Shown: piece after piece, positions 1-7,399 of the stretch | How the letters are laid out: every line of letters starts with the position of its first letter | How positions within the stretch are numbered: position 1 is the first letter of the stretch | Origin: Loki-b32 sp048941605 | Lineage (GTDB): Archaea > Asgardarchaeota > Lokiarchaeia > Sigyniarchaeales > SOKP01 | Assembly (NCBI GenBank): GCA_048941605.1 | Contig: JBHLNL010000123.1 | Span: 1-10,529, forward strand | Reading direction: 5' to 3' | DNA: 10,529 nt | Translations under genes and position numbers: made by a program | Notes under the pieces: model-generated | The model's input: the letters and a program-made list of their open reading frames with translations, nothing else | Database searches by the model: none | What the model was told of the DNA's origin: nothing

Positions 1-30
1 ATTAGAAAAATAGAAAGGAAAAATGATTTT
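1..30 (-). terminator. Candidate T-rich transcription terminator after the operon
   Basis: Downstream of the last gene's stop codon (63-65), the coding strand has two T-rich stretches separated by a few C residues, around positions 26-3. Archaeal RNA polymerase commonly terminates at U-rich tracts without needing a strong hairpin. A 7-base inverted repeat (1-7 with 44-50) flanks the area, but its loop is 36 bases, so a hairpin is doubtful. The window ends here, so a further co-transcribed gene cannot be excluded. Nothing coding is seen in 1-62. Confidence 0.3.
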
Positions 31-62
31 AATTTAAATTCGCTTCTAATAAATATGAGTTT

Positions 63-497
63 TCAAATAGTCTGTACTGGCCCTAATTCTTTAATTTGAT
101 TTGTAAATTCAGTGATGACTTCTGCAAATCGTTTACCTTCAGAAGCGCTTACCCATTCAAGGCGAAATCTTTTATTAAGATTAAATATCTTTAATATTTC
201 TTGAAAACGTTCAAAGCGATCTTTAGCAAATTCATTTCCTTTCAGATAATGACAGTCACCTATATGACATCCTGTGACAATTACGCCATCAATCCCATCT
301 TTAAAGGCTTCTAATATGAAAGAGGGATCCACTCTTCCAGAGCACATGACACGTACTATTCTTATAGTAGAAGGATATTGAAATCGTGATACTCCAGCCA
401 GATCTGCTCCAGCATAACTACACCAATTACAACAAAAACATAAAATGTTAGGATTAAAGTCTGCAACTTTTTTCTTCTTTTTAGCTTGACTAGTCAT
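63..497 (-). CDS. mvhD: MvhD-like hydrogenase/Hdr iron-sulfur subunit ([2Fe-2S] electron-transfer protein)
   Basis: Cytosolic electron carrier of the MvhD family (144 aa, the usual length of the stand-alone protein). Known members carry a [2Fe-2S] cluster and link an electron donor to the HdrA flavin. Visible family motifs are CCNWCSYAGADLAGVSR (residues 22-38), RVMCSGRVDP (49-58), GCHIGDCHY (76-84) and the C-terminal RLEWVSASEGKRFAE block. All conserved cysteines (23, 26, 52, 77, 82) are present and there is no in-frame TGA, so this is a cysteine version. The N-terminus carries a short lysine run (residues 6-10) that is not part of the family core. The ATG at 497 has only a weak GATGGA ribosome binding site 6 bases upstream. 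The gene lies 29 bases after hdrA-b and is the last gene seen in the operon. It probably partners HdrA-b, its immediate neighbour (inference). Confidence 0.93.
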   Translation of the reverse strand: MTSQAKKKKKVADFNPNILCFCCNWCSYAGADLAGVSRFQYPSTIRIVRVMCSGRVDPSFILEAFKDGIDGVIVTGCHIGDCHYLKGNEFAKDRFERFQEILKIFNLNKRFRLEWVSASEGKRFAEVITEFTNQIKELGPVQTI

Positions 498-526
498 GAT
501 TATTCCATCTATTCTAATTTTTTTAA

Positions 527-3500
527 TTAATTTTGGACTAATAGGGCTGAAATCATCGCGTTAATTTGTTCAAAACCAAAATGCTTTATAATTATAGTTG
601 AATTTGGGCATTGAGCACCACATGTACCACACCCCTTACATAGAGCGGAATTGACGTGAGATTTCTTAATTTTGATGGTAAAATCCTCAAACACTCTTTC
701 TTTCTCTATTAGTTCGATGGCATTAAATTGGCATACTTCTACACAACTTCCACAACCAATACAATTTTCTTCTATAACAGCCGCAACAAGACCTGAAGTC
801 ACTATCTTTTCAGAGCTTAGGATTTTAACTGCTTGAGCTGCCGCTCCATTCGCTTGAGCAATTGATTCTTTAATATTTTTAGGCGAATGAGCACAACCAC
901 ATAAAAAAATACCATCCGTAGCAAAATCAATAGGTCTTAATTTAACATGGGCTTCCAAAAAGAATTTATCCTCATTAAGAGGAACTTTTAGCATCTTTGC
1001 TAAGTCTTCATTCTCTTTAACAGGTGCTACTAACCCTGTACTCAGTAAGATTAAATCAGGATTTATCTTAAGTTCTCCTAAATCAGGGTTATTAATCAGA
1101 ATTTCCAACTTTTTATTTTTAAGACTTAATTCAGGAGGAATATTTTCATCAAATCTAACGAAAATAACTCCTTTTTCTCTTGCTTGGTTGTAATATTTTT
1201 CCTTGAATCCATAAGTCCTAATATCGCGATATAATATTATTATTTCTATATTTGGATTGATTTCCTTTGCTTTTAATCCATTTTTAATAGCTTCGGAACA
1301 ACATATTCTACTGCAATAGGGATGTTCTTCATTTCTAGAACCAACACATTGAATCATAACTATTGAACTTAAATCTTTAACTTTATCTGGAGTTGTAAAG
1401 AGAAGTTTTTCAAATTCAGTTTGAGGAATTATTCTTTGATCTTTTCCAAAATTATATTCTTTTGGTTGATATTCTTCTGCTCCTGTAGCCACTATAATTA
1501 TTCCGTGGTCGAGATCAACATTTTTATTATTTTTACCATGATTTATATTACTAGTAAAATTTCCAATATATCCTGACATGGAATTAATTTGAGCTTTTTT
1601 GAATACATGAATTAGCTGATTATTTTCAACATTTTCAATTAATTCTTGGAGATATTCTTGAACATCATCATTTTCTAAGGTTTGATAAATATTTTTTGCA
1701 TATCCTCCTAAAGAGTCTTCCTTTTCAATGATGTATACTTCAAAGCCTTGAGATGCAAGATTTAATGCAGCGTTCATTCCTGAAACTCCTCCTCCTATTA
1801 TCATCCCCCTACGAATTACATCAATTTCTTGTTCTTGTAATGGGATTAATTGGCTTGCTTTTGCTACTGACATTCTCAATAAGTCTTTTGATTTTGCTGT
1901 GGCATTTTCAGCTTCGTGCATATGAACCCATGAACATTGATCTCGAATATTAACCATTTCAAATAGGTATTTGTTTAAACCAACTTCTCTAATTGTAGCT
2001 TGAAATAATGATTCATGAGTTCTTGGAGTACATGAAGCAACTATAACTCTATTCAGTTGATTTGCTTCAATTTTTTCTTTAATACCAGTTTGCGTGTCTG
2101 CAGAGCAAGTATATAAGTTATGCTCAGCATAAACTACATTTGGTAAGGTTTTTACATATTCTACTACTTCTGGAACATTAACGACACCACCAATGTTTAT
2201 TCCACAGTGACAGATAAATACCCCAATACGAGGTGGTTCATCACTTACGTCTAATTCTTCTGGAAGCTCCTTTTTTGAGATTAATTGGTTTCTTGCTTCT
2301 GATAATAGAACATTCACACATCCAGCAGCAGCGCTAGCTTCAATGACGGTTTCAGGAATATCTTTAGGTGCAGCAAAAGCTCCACAAACATAAATTCCTG
2401 GTCTCGAAGTCTCTACAGGATTAAAAGGATTAGTTTTGCAAAATCCATATTCATTAAACTCGATATTTAATTTTTGGCCTAATTCTTTTGCTTTTTTATT
2501 AGGTTGCATTCCTACTGAAAGAATAACTAAGTTAAACACTTCTTCAACAATGCTTCCATCTTCTGTTTCATAATATACTTTTAAATCTTTAGTATCGGGG
2601 ATTTCTTTAATAGTAGATATTCTACGTCTAATATATCTAATACCATATTCATTTCTAGCTCGTTCAATATATTTATCAAAATCTTTACCATATGCTCGGA
2701 TGTCCATTGTAAAAATAGTAGGTTCTACAATGCTCATATGTTCCTTAGCAATAACCGCTTCTTTCGTAGTATACATACAACAAACTGACGAGCAGTATTC
2801 AATACCATGTTGTTTATCTCTTGACCCAATACATTGCAAAAATGCAATTTTTCTTGGGATAATTCCATCAGAAGGGCGTAGTATTAATCCAGCATGAGGA
2901 CCACTAGCACTTAAAATGCGTTCAAATTCAGTACTAGTAATTACATTCAAATGTTTACCATAACCGAGTTGATTTAAAGGAGTAGGATCATATTCATCAA
3001 ATCCAATTGCTAGTATTACTGCTCCTACATTTAGCTGAACTTTTCTGTCTTTAAGTTCATAATCTATCGCATTAGCCTTACATATCCCTTCGCATACTCC
3101 ACACCCTATACATTTATCTTTATTAATTGAGAAAACCAACGGAACAGCTTGGGGAAATTTTACCGAAATTGCAGTTTTGTTTGAGAGACCTTTATTGAAT
3201 GTATCAATTGCTTCTATAGGGCATTTTTGAGCACATTGACCACAACCAGTGCATTTATTTTGATCTAAATAGAGTGTTTTTTGAGTTAAATCAACCGTAA
3301 AATTTCCAGATTCTCCTTCAATTTTATCTATAGTTGAATTTATCAATATATTAATATTCTCATGACGACCAGTTTGTACTAGTTTTGGAGCAAGAATGCA
3401 AATAGCACAATCATTAGTTGGAAATGTCTTATCTAATTGAGACATAACTCCTCCTATACTTGTTGTGGATTCAGCTAGATATACCTTATATCCGGAATCT

Positions 3501-3571
3501 GCTAAATCTATAGAGCTCTGGATTCCAGCAATTCCTCCTCCTATAACTAAGACAGCACCAACTTTCTCCAT
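527..3571 (-). CDS. hdrA: HdrA-like double-FAD iron-sulfur flavoprotein (HdrA-b)
   Basis: Heterodisulfide reductase subunit A family protein of 1014 aa, against about 650 aa for classical methanogen HdrA. It is built as a tandem. Module 1 has an FAD motif GGGIAG (11-16), the HdrA signature DCAICILAPK (54-63), an inserted ferredoxin with two CxxCxxCxxxC sets (C107-C117, C154-C164) and a QC...CSSVCC cluster motif (C247, C260, C264, C265). The thioredoxin-like HdrA domain follows (CHCG 454-457, ASCTPRTHESLF about 512-523). Module 2 has a second FAD motif GGGVSG (593-598), a second QC...CSRICC motif (C742, C753, C757, C758) and a C-terminal ferredoxin (C937-C947, C978-C988). Family knowledge: HdrA is the flavin-based electron bifurcation subunit. 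The start ATG overlaps the upstream stop (TAATG) and has GGAGG at 3583-3579, 7 bases away. All key motifs are intact in both halves. The substrate pair is not visible from sequence. Confidence 0.95.
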   Translation of the reverse strand: MEKVGAVLVIGGGIAGIQSSIDLADSGYKVYLAESTTSIGGVMSQLDKTFPTNDCAICILAPKLVQTGRHENINILINSTIDKIEGESGNFTVDLTQKTLYLDQNKCTGCGQCAQKCPIEAIDTFNKGLSNKTAISVKFPQAVPLVFSINKDKCIGCGVCEGICKANAIDYELKDRKVQLNVGAVILAIGFDEYDPTPLNQLGYGKHLNVITSTEFERILSASGPHAGLILRPSDGIIPRKIAFLQCIGSRDKQHGIEYCSSVCCMYTTKEAVIAKEHMSIVEPTIFTMDIRAYGKDFDKYIERARNEYGIRYIRRRISTIKEIPDTKDLKVYYETEDGSIVEEVFNLVILSVGMQPNKKAKELGQKLNIEFNEYGFCKTNPFNPVETSRPGIYVCGAFAAPKDIPETVIEASAAAGCVNVLLSEARNQLISKKELPEELDVSDEPPRIGVFICHCGINIGGVVNVPEVVEYVKTLPNVVYAEHNLYTCSADTQTGIKEKIEANQLNRVIVASCTPRTHESLFQATIREVGLNKYLFEMVNIRDQCSWVHMHEAENATAKSKDLLRMSVAKASQLIPLQEQEIDVIRRGMIIGGGVSGMNAALNLASQGFEVYIIEKEDSLGGYAKNIYQTLENDDVQEYLQELIENVENNQLIHVFKKAQINSMSGYIGNFTSNINHGKNNKNVDLDHGIIIVATGAEEYQPKEYNFGKDQRIIPQTEFEKLLFTTPDKVKDLSSIVMIQCVGSRNEEHPYCSRICCSEAIKNGLKAKEINPNIEIIILYRDIRTYGFKEKYYNQAREKGVIFVRFDENIPPELSLKNKKLEILINNPDLGELKINPDLILLSTGLVAPVKENEDLAKMLKVPLNEDKFFLEAHVKLRPIDFATDGIFLCGCAHSPKNIKESIAQANGAAAQAVKILSSEKIVTSGLVAAVIEENCIGCGSCVEVCQFNAIELIEKERVFEDFTIKIKKSHVNSALCKGCGTCGAQCPNSTIIIKHFGFEQINAMISALLVQN

Positions 3572-4344
3572 TACTCACCCTCCCTAATTGATATGAATGT
3601 TGGAATTTCTTCATGTATTTCATCAAGATCAACTAACCCTCTTTGTCTTAGGGTAACAATGTGATTTAATACTTCGTTTGATTTAACTTGTAATTCTTTA
3701 GATATTTCTGGGACAGATTTACCCACTTTTTTAATTATTTGCAGTATTTTATGACGAATGAATTCATTATTCAAACTATCATCAAGGATTTCTTCAAATT
3801 CATCTTTTGGTATTATTTCATTATATACATTACCTTCAGTAGTAATTAATCTTTCTCTACTGACTAGTGTTCTAAGTCTAGAGTCAGTTAATACAGATTT
3901 AATTGTATCAAAATCTATAGATAATTGTTTTCTTAATTTTTTATTTTTTAAGGGTGAAGGACCTAAATTAGTAATATGTTCATTAAATTCATTTACTAGT
4001 TGAGCAAATCTATTACCTTCAGAAGCGGAAACCCAATCTAAACGAAAACGATCTGAAAATCCAATGTAATTTAATAGCTTACTGAGCATATTCATTTTCA
4101 TTTCTGCTTCATAATTACCGCTAATATAATGGCAATCTCCGGGGTGACAACCTAATACGAGTACACCATCAATATTTTTTGAGAAAGCTTCAGCTACAAA
4201 TAATGGATCCACTCTACCACTACACATAACTCTAATAATTCTAATGTTAGGAGAATATTGTATTCTACTTACACCAGCAAGATCAGCTCCTGCATAAGAA
4301 CACCAATTACATAAAAAGCCTAATATTTTGGGTTTGAATGTCAA
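3571..4344 (-). CDS. mvhD: MvhD-like iron-sulfur protein fused to a C-terminal winged-helix-like domain
   Basis: The N-terminal 135 or so residues are an MvhD [2Fe-2S] domain: CNWCSYAGADLAGVSR (12-27), RVMCSGRVDP (38-47), GCHPGDCHY (65-73) and RLDWVSASEGNRFAQ (101-115). All family cysteines are kept (12, 15, 41, 66, 71). About 120 extra residues follow, ending in a predicted winged helix-turn-helix (about 195-250: helix, PEISKEL helix, VLNHIVTLRQRGLVDL helix and wing). This tail resembles the N-terminus of the FrhB protein encoded at 8663-10183. I chose the TTG at 4344 because a strong GGAGGAG site lies 9 bases upstream inside the end of hdrA-a, because it places the MvhD core right at the N-terminus, and because it removes the overlap. 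An ATG at 4392 (273 aa) or 4362 would need a site that is not seen. The gene sits between the two hdrA genes, with its stop overlapping the hdrA-b start. It probably feeds electrons to an HdrA; the role of the tail is unknown. Confidence 0.88.
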   Translation of the reverse strand: MTFKPKILGFLCNWCSYAGADLAGVSRIQYSPNIRIIRVMCSGRVDPLFVAEAFSKNIDGVLVLGCHPGDCHYISGNYEAEMKMNMLSKLLNYIGFSDRFRLDWVSASEGNRFAQLVNEFNEHITNLGPSPLKNKKLRKQLSIDFDTIKSVLTDSRLRTLVSRERLITTEGNVYNEIIPKDEFEEILDDSLNNEFIRHKILQIIKKVGKSVPEISKELQVKSNEVLNHIVTLRQRGLVDLDEIHEEIPTFISIREGE

Positions 4345-4348
4345 GTAC

Positions 4349-7300
4349 TTATTCTCCTCCATAAGCAATAATTTCTGATAAAATTTGCTCATTTGTAAAA
4401 TGGTAGACAGTTATAGCATTTTCAGGACAGCTTGCACCACACACACCGCATCCCTTGCAAAGCAATTTGTTTATAACTACTTTATCTTCTTCGTTCTTTG
4501 AAATAGCGTTATATGGGCAAAGCTTTATACAAACTTTACATCCCGCACATAATTCACTGTTTACTTCTGCAACTAATCCAGAAGCAATAATATCTTCTGA
4601 GCTTAAAAATCTGCTTGCTCTCCCTGCAGCTCCATTTGCTTGAGTTATTGATTCTTGAATATGTTTCGGCCAATGAGCACACCCACATAAGAATATCCCA
4701 TCAGTAGCAAAATCTACTGGTCTAAGTTTAGCATGCGCTTCTAAGAAGAAACCATGCCTATCTAAAGGTACTTTAAGCATTTTTGCTAATATTCCTGAAT
4801 TGTCTGCAGGAATCATAGGAGGGGATAAAAGAATTAAATCTGTTTCAAATGTAATAATATCCTGCAAATTAGTGTCAAATACTTCTATCCCATATTTTTC
4901 AGGTTTATTGGTTAATTTTGTAATTTTTGGTGGTTTTTTTATATCATATCTCAGGAGTATTGCATCTCTTCTTCTGTCAAAAAGATATTCTTCGAATTCC
5001 TTTTTAGCCATCTGAAAATCTCTATAAAGCACAATCATTTCTAGATCTGGCTTCAACTCTTTTAAGATATTCATGTTTTTAATAGCAGTTGCGCAACATA
5101 TATTTGAACAATATGTAATACCTTCTTTTTCTCGTGCATTTACACACAAAATTGTTGCAACACGCTTAATATTATCAAGCCAAGAGTGATCTTTTTTAAC
5201 CAACAGGTTTTCTAATTCCATTTCCGTCATAACATTGCTATTCGTATCGCTATATTGGCTATATCCAACAGGTTTTAATTCTTGACCTCCAGTAGCAACA
5301 ATAATAACACCAACTTTTAATTCACTAACTTGATTTTTAGCATCAATTACAGAAACTTCATAATTACCAAGATAACCTTTTATATCTTTTACTTGAGATT
5401 GTAAATTAACTTGAATATTCTCATTTTTCTTAACGTTTTCTTTTATCTCATTTAAGAATTTTGAAGCATCTTCTTGAGTTGGATAAAGTAGATATAGATT
5501 ATTCAAAATTCCTCCTAAAATCTTCTCTTTTTCTACAAGATATACTATGTATCCTTGGTTAGCAATATTCAAGGCAGCAGTCATTCCAGATATACCACCA
5601 CCAATTATTAATGCTTTTGGGATAACTGATAATTTTGGTTCTTGATGAGATTTTAATAATCTAGATTTAGCAACAGTCATTTCGATTAAATCTATAGCTT
5701 TCTCAGTAGCCAGCTCCTTCTCTGTCATATGAACCCATGAACACTGATCACGTATGTTTGCCATTTCAAATAAGTACTTATTCAATCCTGCTTCTTGACA
5801 AGTTTCTTGAAATAGTGATTCGTGTGTCCGTGGGGTGCAAGATGCAACAATAAATCTGTTTAAATTATGTTCAGCAATTACTTCTTTAATTCGTTGTTGA
5901 GAATCACTAGAACAGGAATATAAATTGTCTTCGCAAAATACCACGTTAGGTAATGACTTTAAATGTTCTACGACTTGAGTGATATCAATATATTTTCCGA
6001 TATTAATTCCACAATGGCAGATAAGTACACCAATTCTAGGTTCTTCTGTAATGTCAACTGCTTTTTCTGGTATATCAAATACTTTTTCTTGTATTTGAGT
6101 ATATTTTGCAGAACTGAGTAAAGCGGCTACTTGTGAAGCAACTCCACTTGCATCAGCTACAGTTTCTGGTATGTCCATCGGACCTTGACAAAATCCAGCT
6201 AAAAATACACCTTTTTTCGATGATATCGATTTAGTAAAGTGATTCATTTCCTTAAAGAAATTATAATCATCTAAGTTAATGTCTATGATACTTGCTAGCT
6301 TTTTGGTTCCGTTAGAGGGAACTAGAGGTGTGGCTAAAACTACCAGATTTGCTCGAAAAGTATTAAGTAATCCAGACTGTAAATCTTCATAATGAATAAT
6401 TAAATCTTTAGTATCAGGATCTTCAATAATTTTACTAACTTTAGTATGAAAATATTTTACTCCATATTCATCTTGAGCTTTTTGAGTAAATTCATAGAAA
6501 TTTTTCCCATATGCTCTAATATCATGTCTAAAAACGAAACATTTAGAACTTTCTGAATGTTCTGTTGTGATTATTGCTTCTTTAGCAGCATACATACAGC
6601 ATACACTTGAGCAGTAAGGGACTCTTTGCTGTAAATCTCTTGAACCGGCACACTGAATAAAGGCTATTTTTTCTGGTTCTTTTTTATCACTAGGACGTAA
6701 TACATGTCCACCAAATGGTCCAGAGGCACATAAAATTCTCTCATATTCTAAGCCATTTACTACATTTTCATATTGATATCCCCATCTAGAGGTTAATTCT
6801 TCTCCAAACATATCAAACCCTGTTGCCACTACAATTGCTCCAACATTTAATTCGACTTCTTGTTGTTTCTGTTCAAAATCTATTGCCTCCGCTTTACAAA
6901 CTTTCTGACATACTCCACATACATCTCTAGTTAATTTTAAACACATTTCAGGATCAATTAGATAGATAGGAGGGACAGCTTGAGGAAATGGGATATAAAT
7001 TGATCTTCTTTTTCCCAAATTCATATCAAAAAGGTTAGGAGCTTCAATCTTGGGACATTTACTGGCACAATCTCCACATCCTTTACACAGATCTTCATTT
7101 ACATAACGTGGTTTTTTAAGCACAACAACTTTAAATCCTCCTGGTTTTCCTTCAACTTTTTGGACTTCATGATAAGTCATAAGTTCAATATTAGGATTTC
7201 TGAATACTTCAACCATTTTTGGTGCTAAAATGCATAAACTACAATCTAATGTAGGGAAAGTCTTATCTAGTTGAGCCATCCTACCACCAATAGATGGAGT

Positions 7301-7399
7301 TTTCTCAACTAAATAAACTCTGAATCCTAATTCAGTTAAGTCAAGAGATGTTTGAATTCCGGCTATACCTCCTCCAATAACTAAAACTGATCCTTCCAC
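4349..7399 (-). CDS. hdrA: HdrA-like double-FAD iron-sulfur flavoprotein (HdrA-a)
   Basis: Paralogue of HdrA-b with the same order of parts (1016 aa). FAD motif GGGIAG (9-14); LDCSLCILAPKM (51-62); inserted ferredoxin (C105, 108, 111, 115, then C153, 161, 164, 168 with a wider first gap of seven residues); QC...CSSVCC (C250, 263, 267, 268). The thioredoxin-like domain has CHCG 461-464 and ASCTPRTHESLF 519-530. A second FAD motif GGGISG is at 600-605, then LC...CSNICC (C752, 764, 768, 769) and a C-terminal ferredoxin (C951-C961, C981-C991). In module 2 the usual QCxGSR is LCVNAR and the usual RDIRxYG is RDFQMAK, so this half is more diverged than in HdrA-b although the cysteines remain. The start is GTG in a TAGTG overlap with the upstream stop, with GGAGGT 9 bases away. 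It directly follows the HdrC-HdrB fusion, so it is the likely contact to that subunit (inference). Electron bifurcation or confurcation is the family role; the actual electron partners are not proven. Confidence 0.95.
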   Translation of the reverse strand: MEGSVLVIGGGIAGIQTSLDLTELGFRVYLVEKTPSIGGRMAQLDKTFPTLDCSLCILAPKMVEVFRNPNIELMTYHEVQKVEGKPGGFKVVVLKKPRYVNEDLCKGCGDCASKCPKIEAPNLFDMNLGKRRSIYIPFPQAVPPIYLIDPEMCLKLTRDVCGVCQKVCKAEAIDFEQKQQEVELNVGAIVVATGFDMFGEELTSRWGYQYENVVNGLEYERILCASGPFGGHVLRPSDKKEPEKIAFIQCAGSRDLQQRVPYCSSVCCMYAAKEAIITTEHSESSKCFVFRHDIRAYGKNFYEFTQKAQDEYGVKYFHTKVSKIIEDPDTKDLIIHYEDLQSGLLNTFRANLVVLATPLVPSNGTKKLASIIDINLDDYNFFKEMNHFTKSISSKKGVFLAGFCQGPMDIPETVADASGVASQVAALLSSAKYTQIQEKVFDIPEKAVDITEEPRIGVLICHCGINIGKYIDITQVVEHLKSLPNVVFCEDNLYSCSSDSQQRIKEVIAEHNLNRFIVASCTPRTHESLFQETCQEAGLNKYLFEMANIRDQCSWVHMTEKELATEKAIDLIEMTVAKSRLLKSHQEPKLSVIPKALIIGGGISGMTAALNIANQGYIVYLVEKEKILGGILNNLYLLYPTQEDASKFLNEIKENVKKNENIQVNLQSQVKDIKGYLGNYEVSVIDAKNQVSELKVGVIIVATGGQELKPVGYSQYSDTNSNVMTEMELENLLVKKDHSWLDNIKRVATILCVNAREKEGITYCSNICCATAIKNMNILKELKPDLEMIVLYRDFQMAKKEFEEYLFDRRRDAILLRYDIKKPPKITKLTNKPEKYGIEVFDTNLQDIITFETDLILLSPPMIPADNSGILAKMLKVPLDRHGFFLEAHAKLRPVDFATDGIFLCGCAHWPKHIQESITQANGAAGRASRFLSSEDIIASGLVAEVNSELCAGCKVCIKLCPYNAISKNEEDKVVINKLLCKGCGVCGASCPENAITVYHFTNEQILSEIIAYGGE
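4354..4360 (-). promoter_or_regulatory. Ribosome binding site GGAGGAG that decides the TTG start of the MvhD fusion gene
   Basis: GGAGGAG lies in the last codons of hdrA-a (Gly-Gly-Glu, then TAA), 9 bases before the TTG at 4344-4342. The ATG at 4362-4360 overlaps the first base of this motif and so cannot use it. No purine-rich site precedes the ATGs at 4392 or 4362. The same GGAGG core precedes the other hdrA-region starts, which supports its use here. Confidence 0.6.

Noticed and set aside
31..40. AATTTAAATT palindrome downstream of the last gene
   Set aside because: A ten-base A+T palindrome is expected by chance in such AT-rich spacer and has no supporting context.
63..4344. Possible selenocysteine (in-frame TGA) in the MvhD or HdrA proteins, as in some methanogen and Bam-type systems
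   Set aside because: All conserved positions are ordinary cysteine codons and the frames run unbroken, so no recoding is needed.
3571..4344. The winged-helix-like tail read as evidence that this gene is a transcription factor
   Set aside because: It is fused to an intact MvhD domain inside a redox operon, and a similar segment occurs on the FrhB protein. A docking or structural role is at least as likely, so no DNA-binding function is claimed.
527..7399. QmoA/QmoB-type or NADH-linked HdrL-type proteins instead of HdrA
   Set aside because: No QmoC-like membrane gene, no AprAB and no NAD(P)H-binding GltD-type insertion is visible. The full HdrA set of motifs, including the thioredoxin-like CHCG domain, fits double-length HdrA better.
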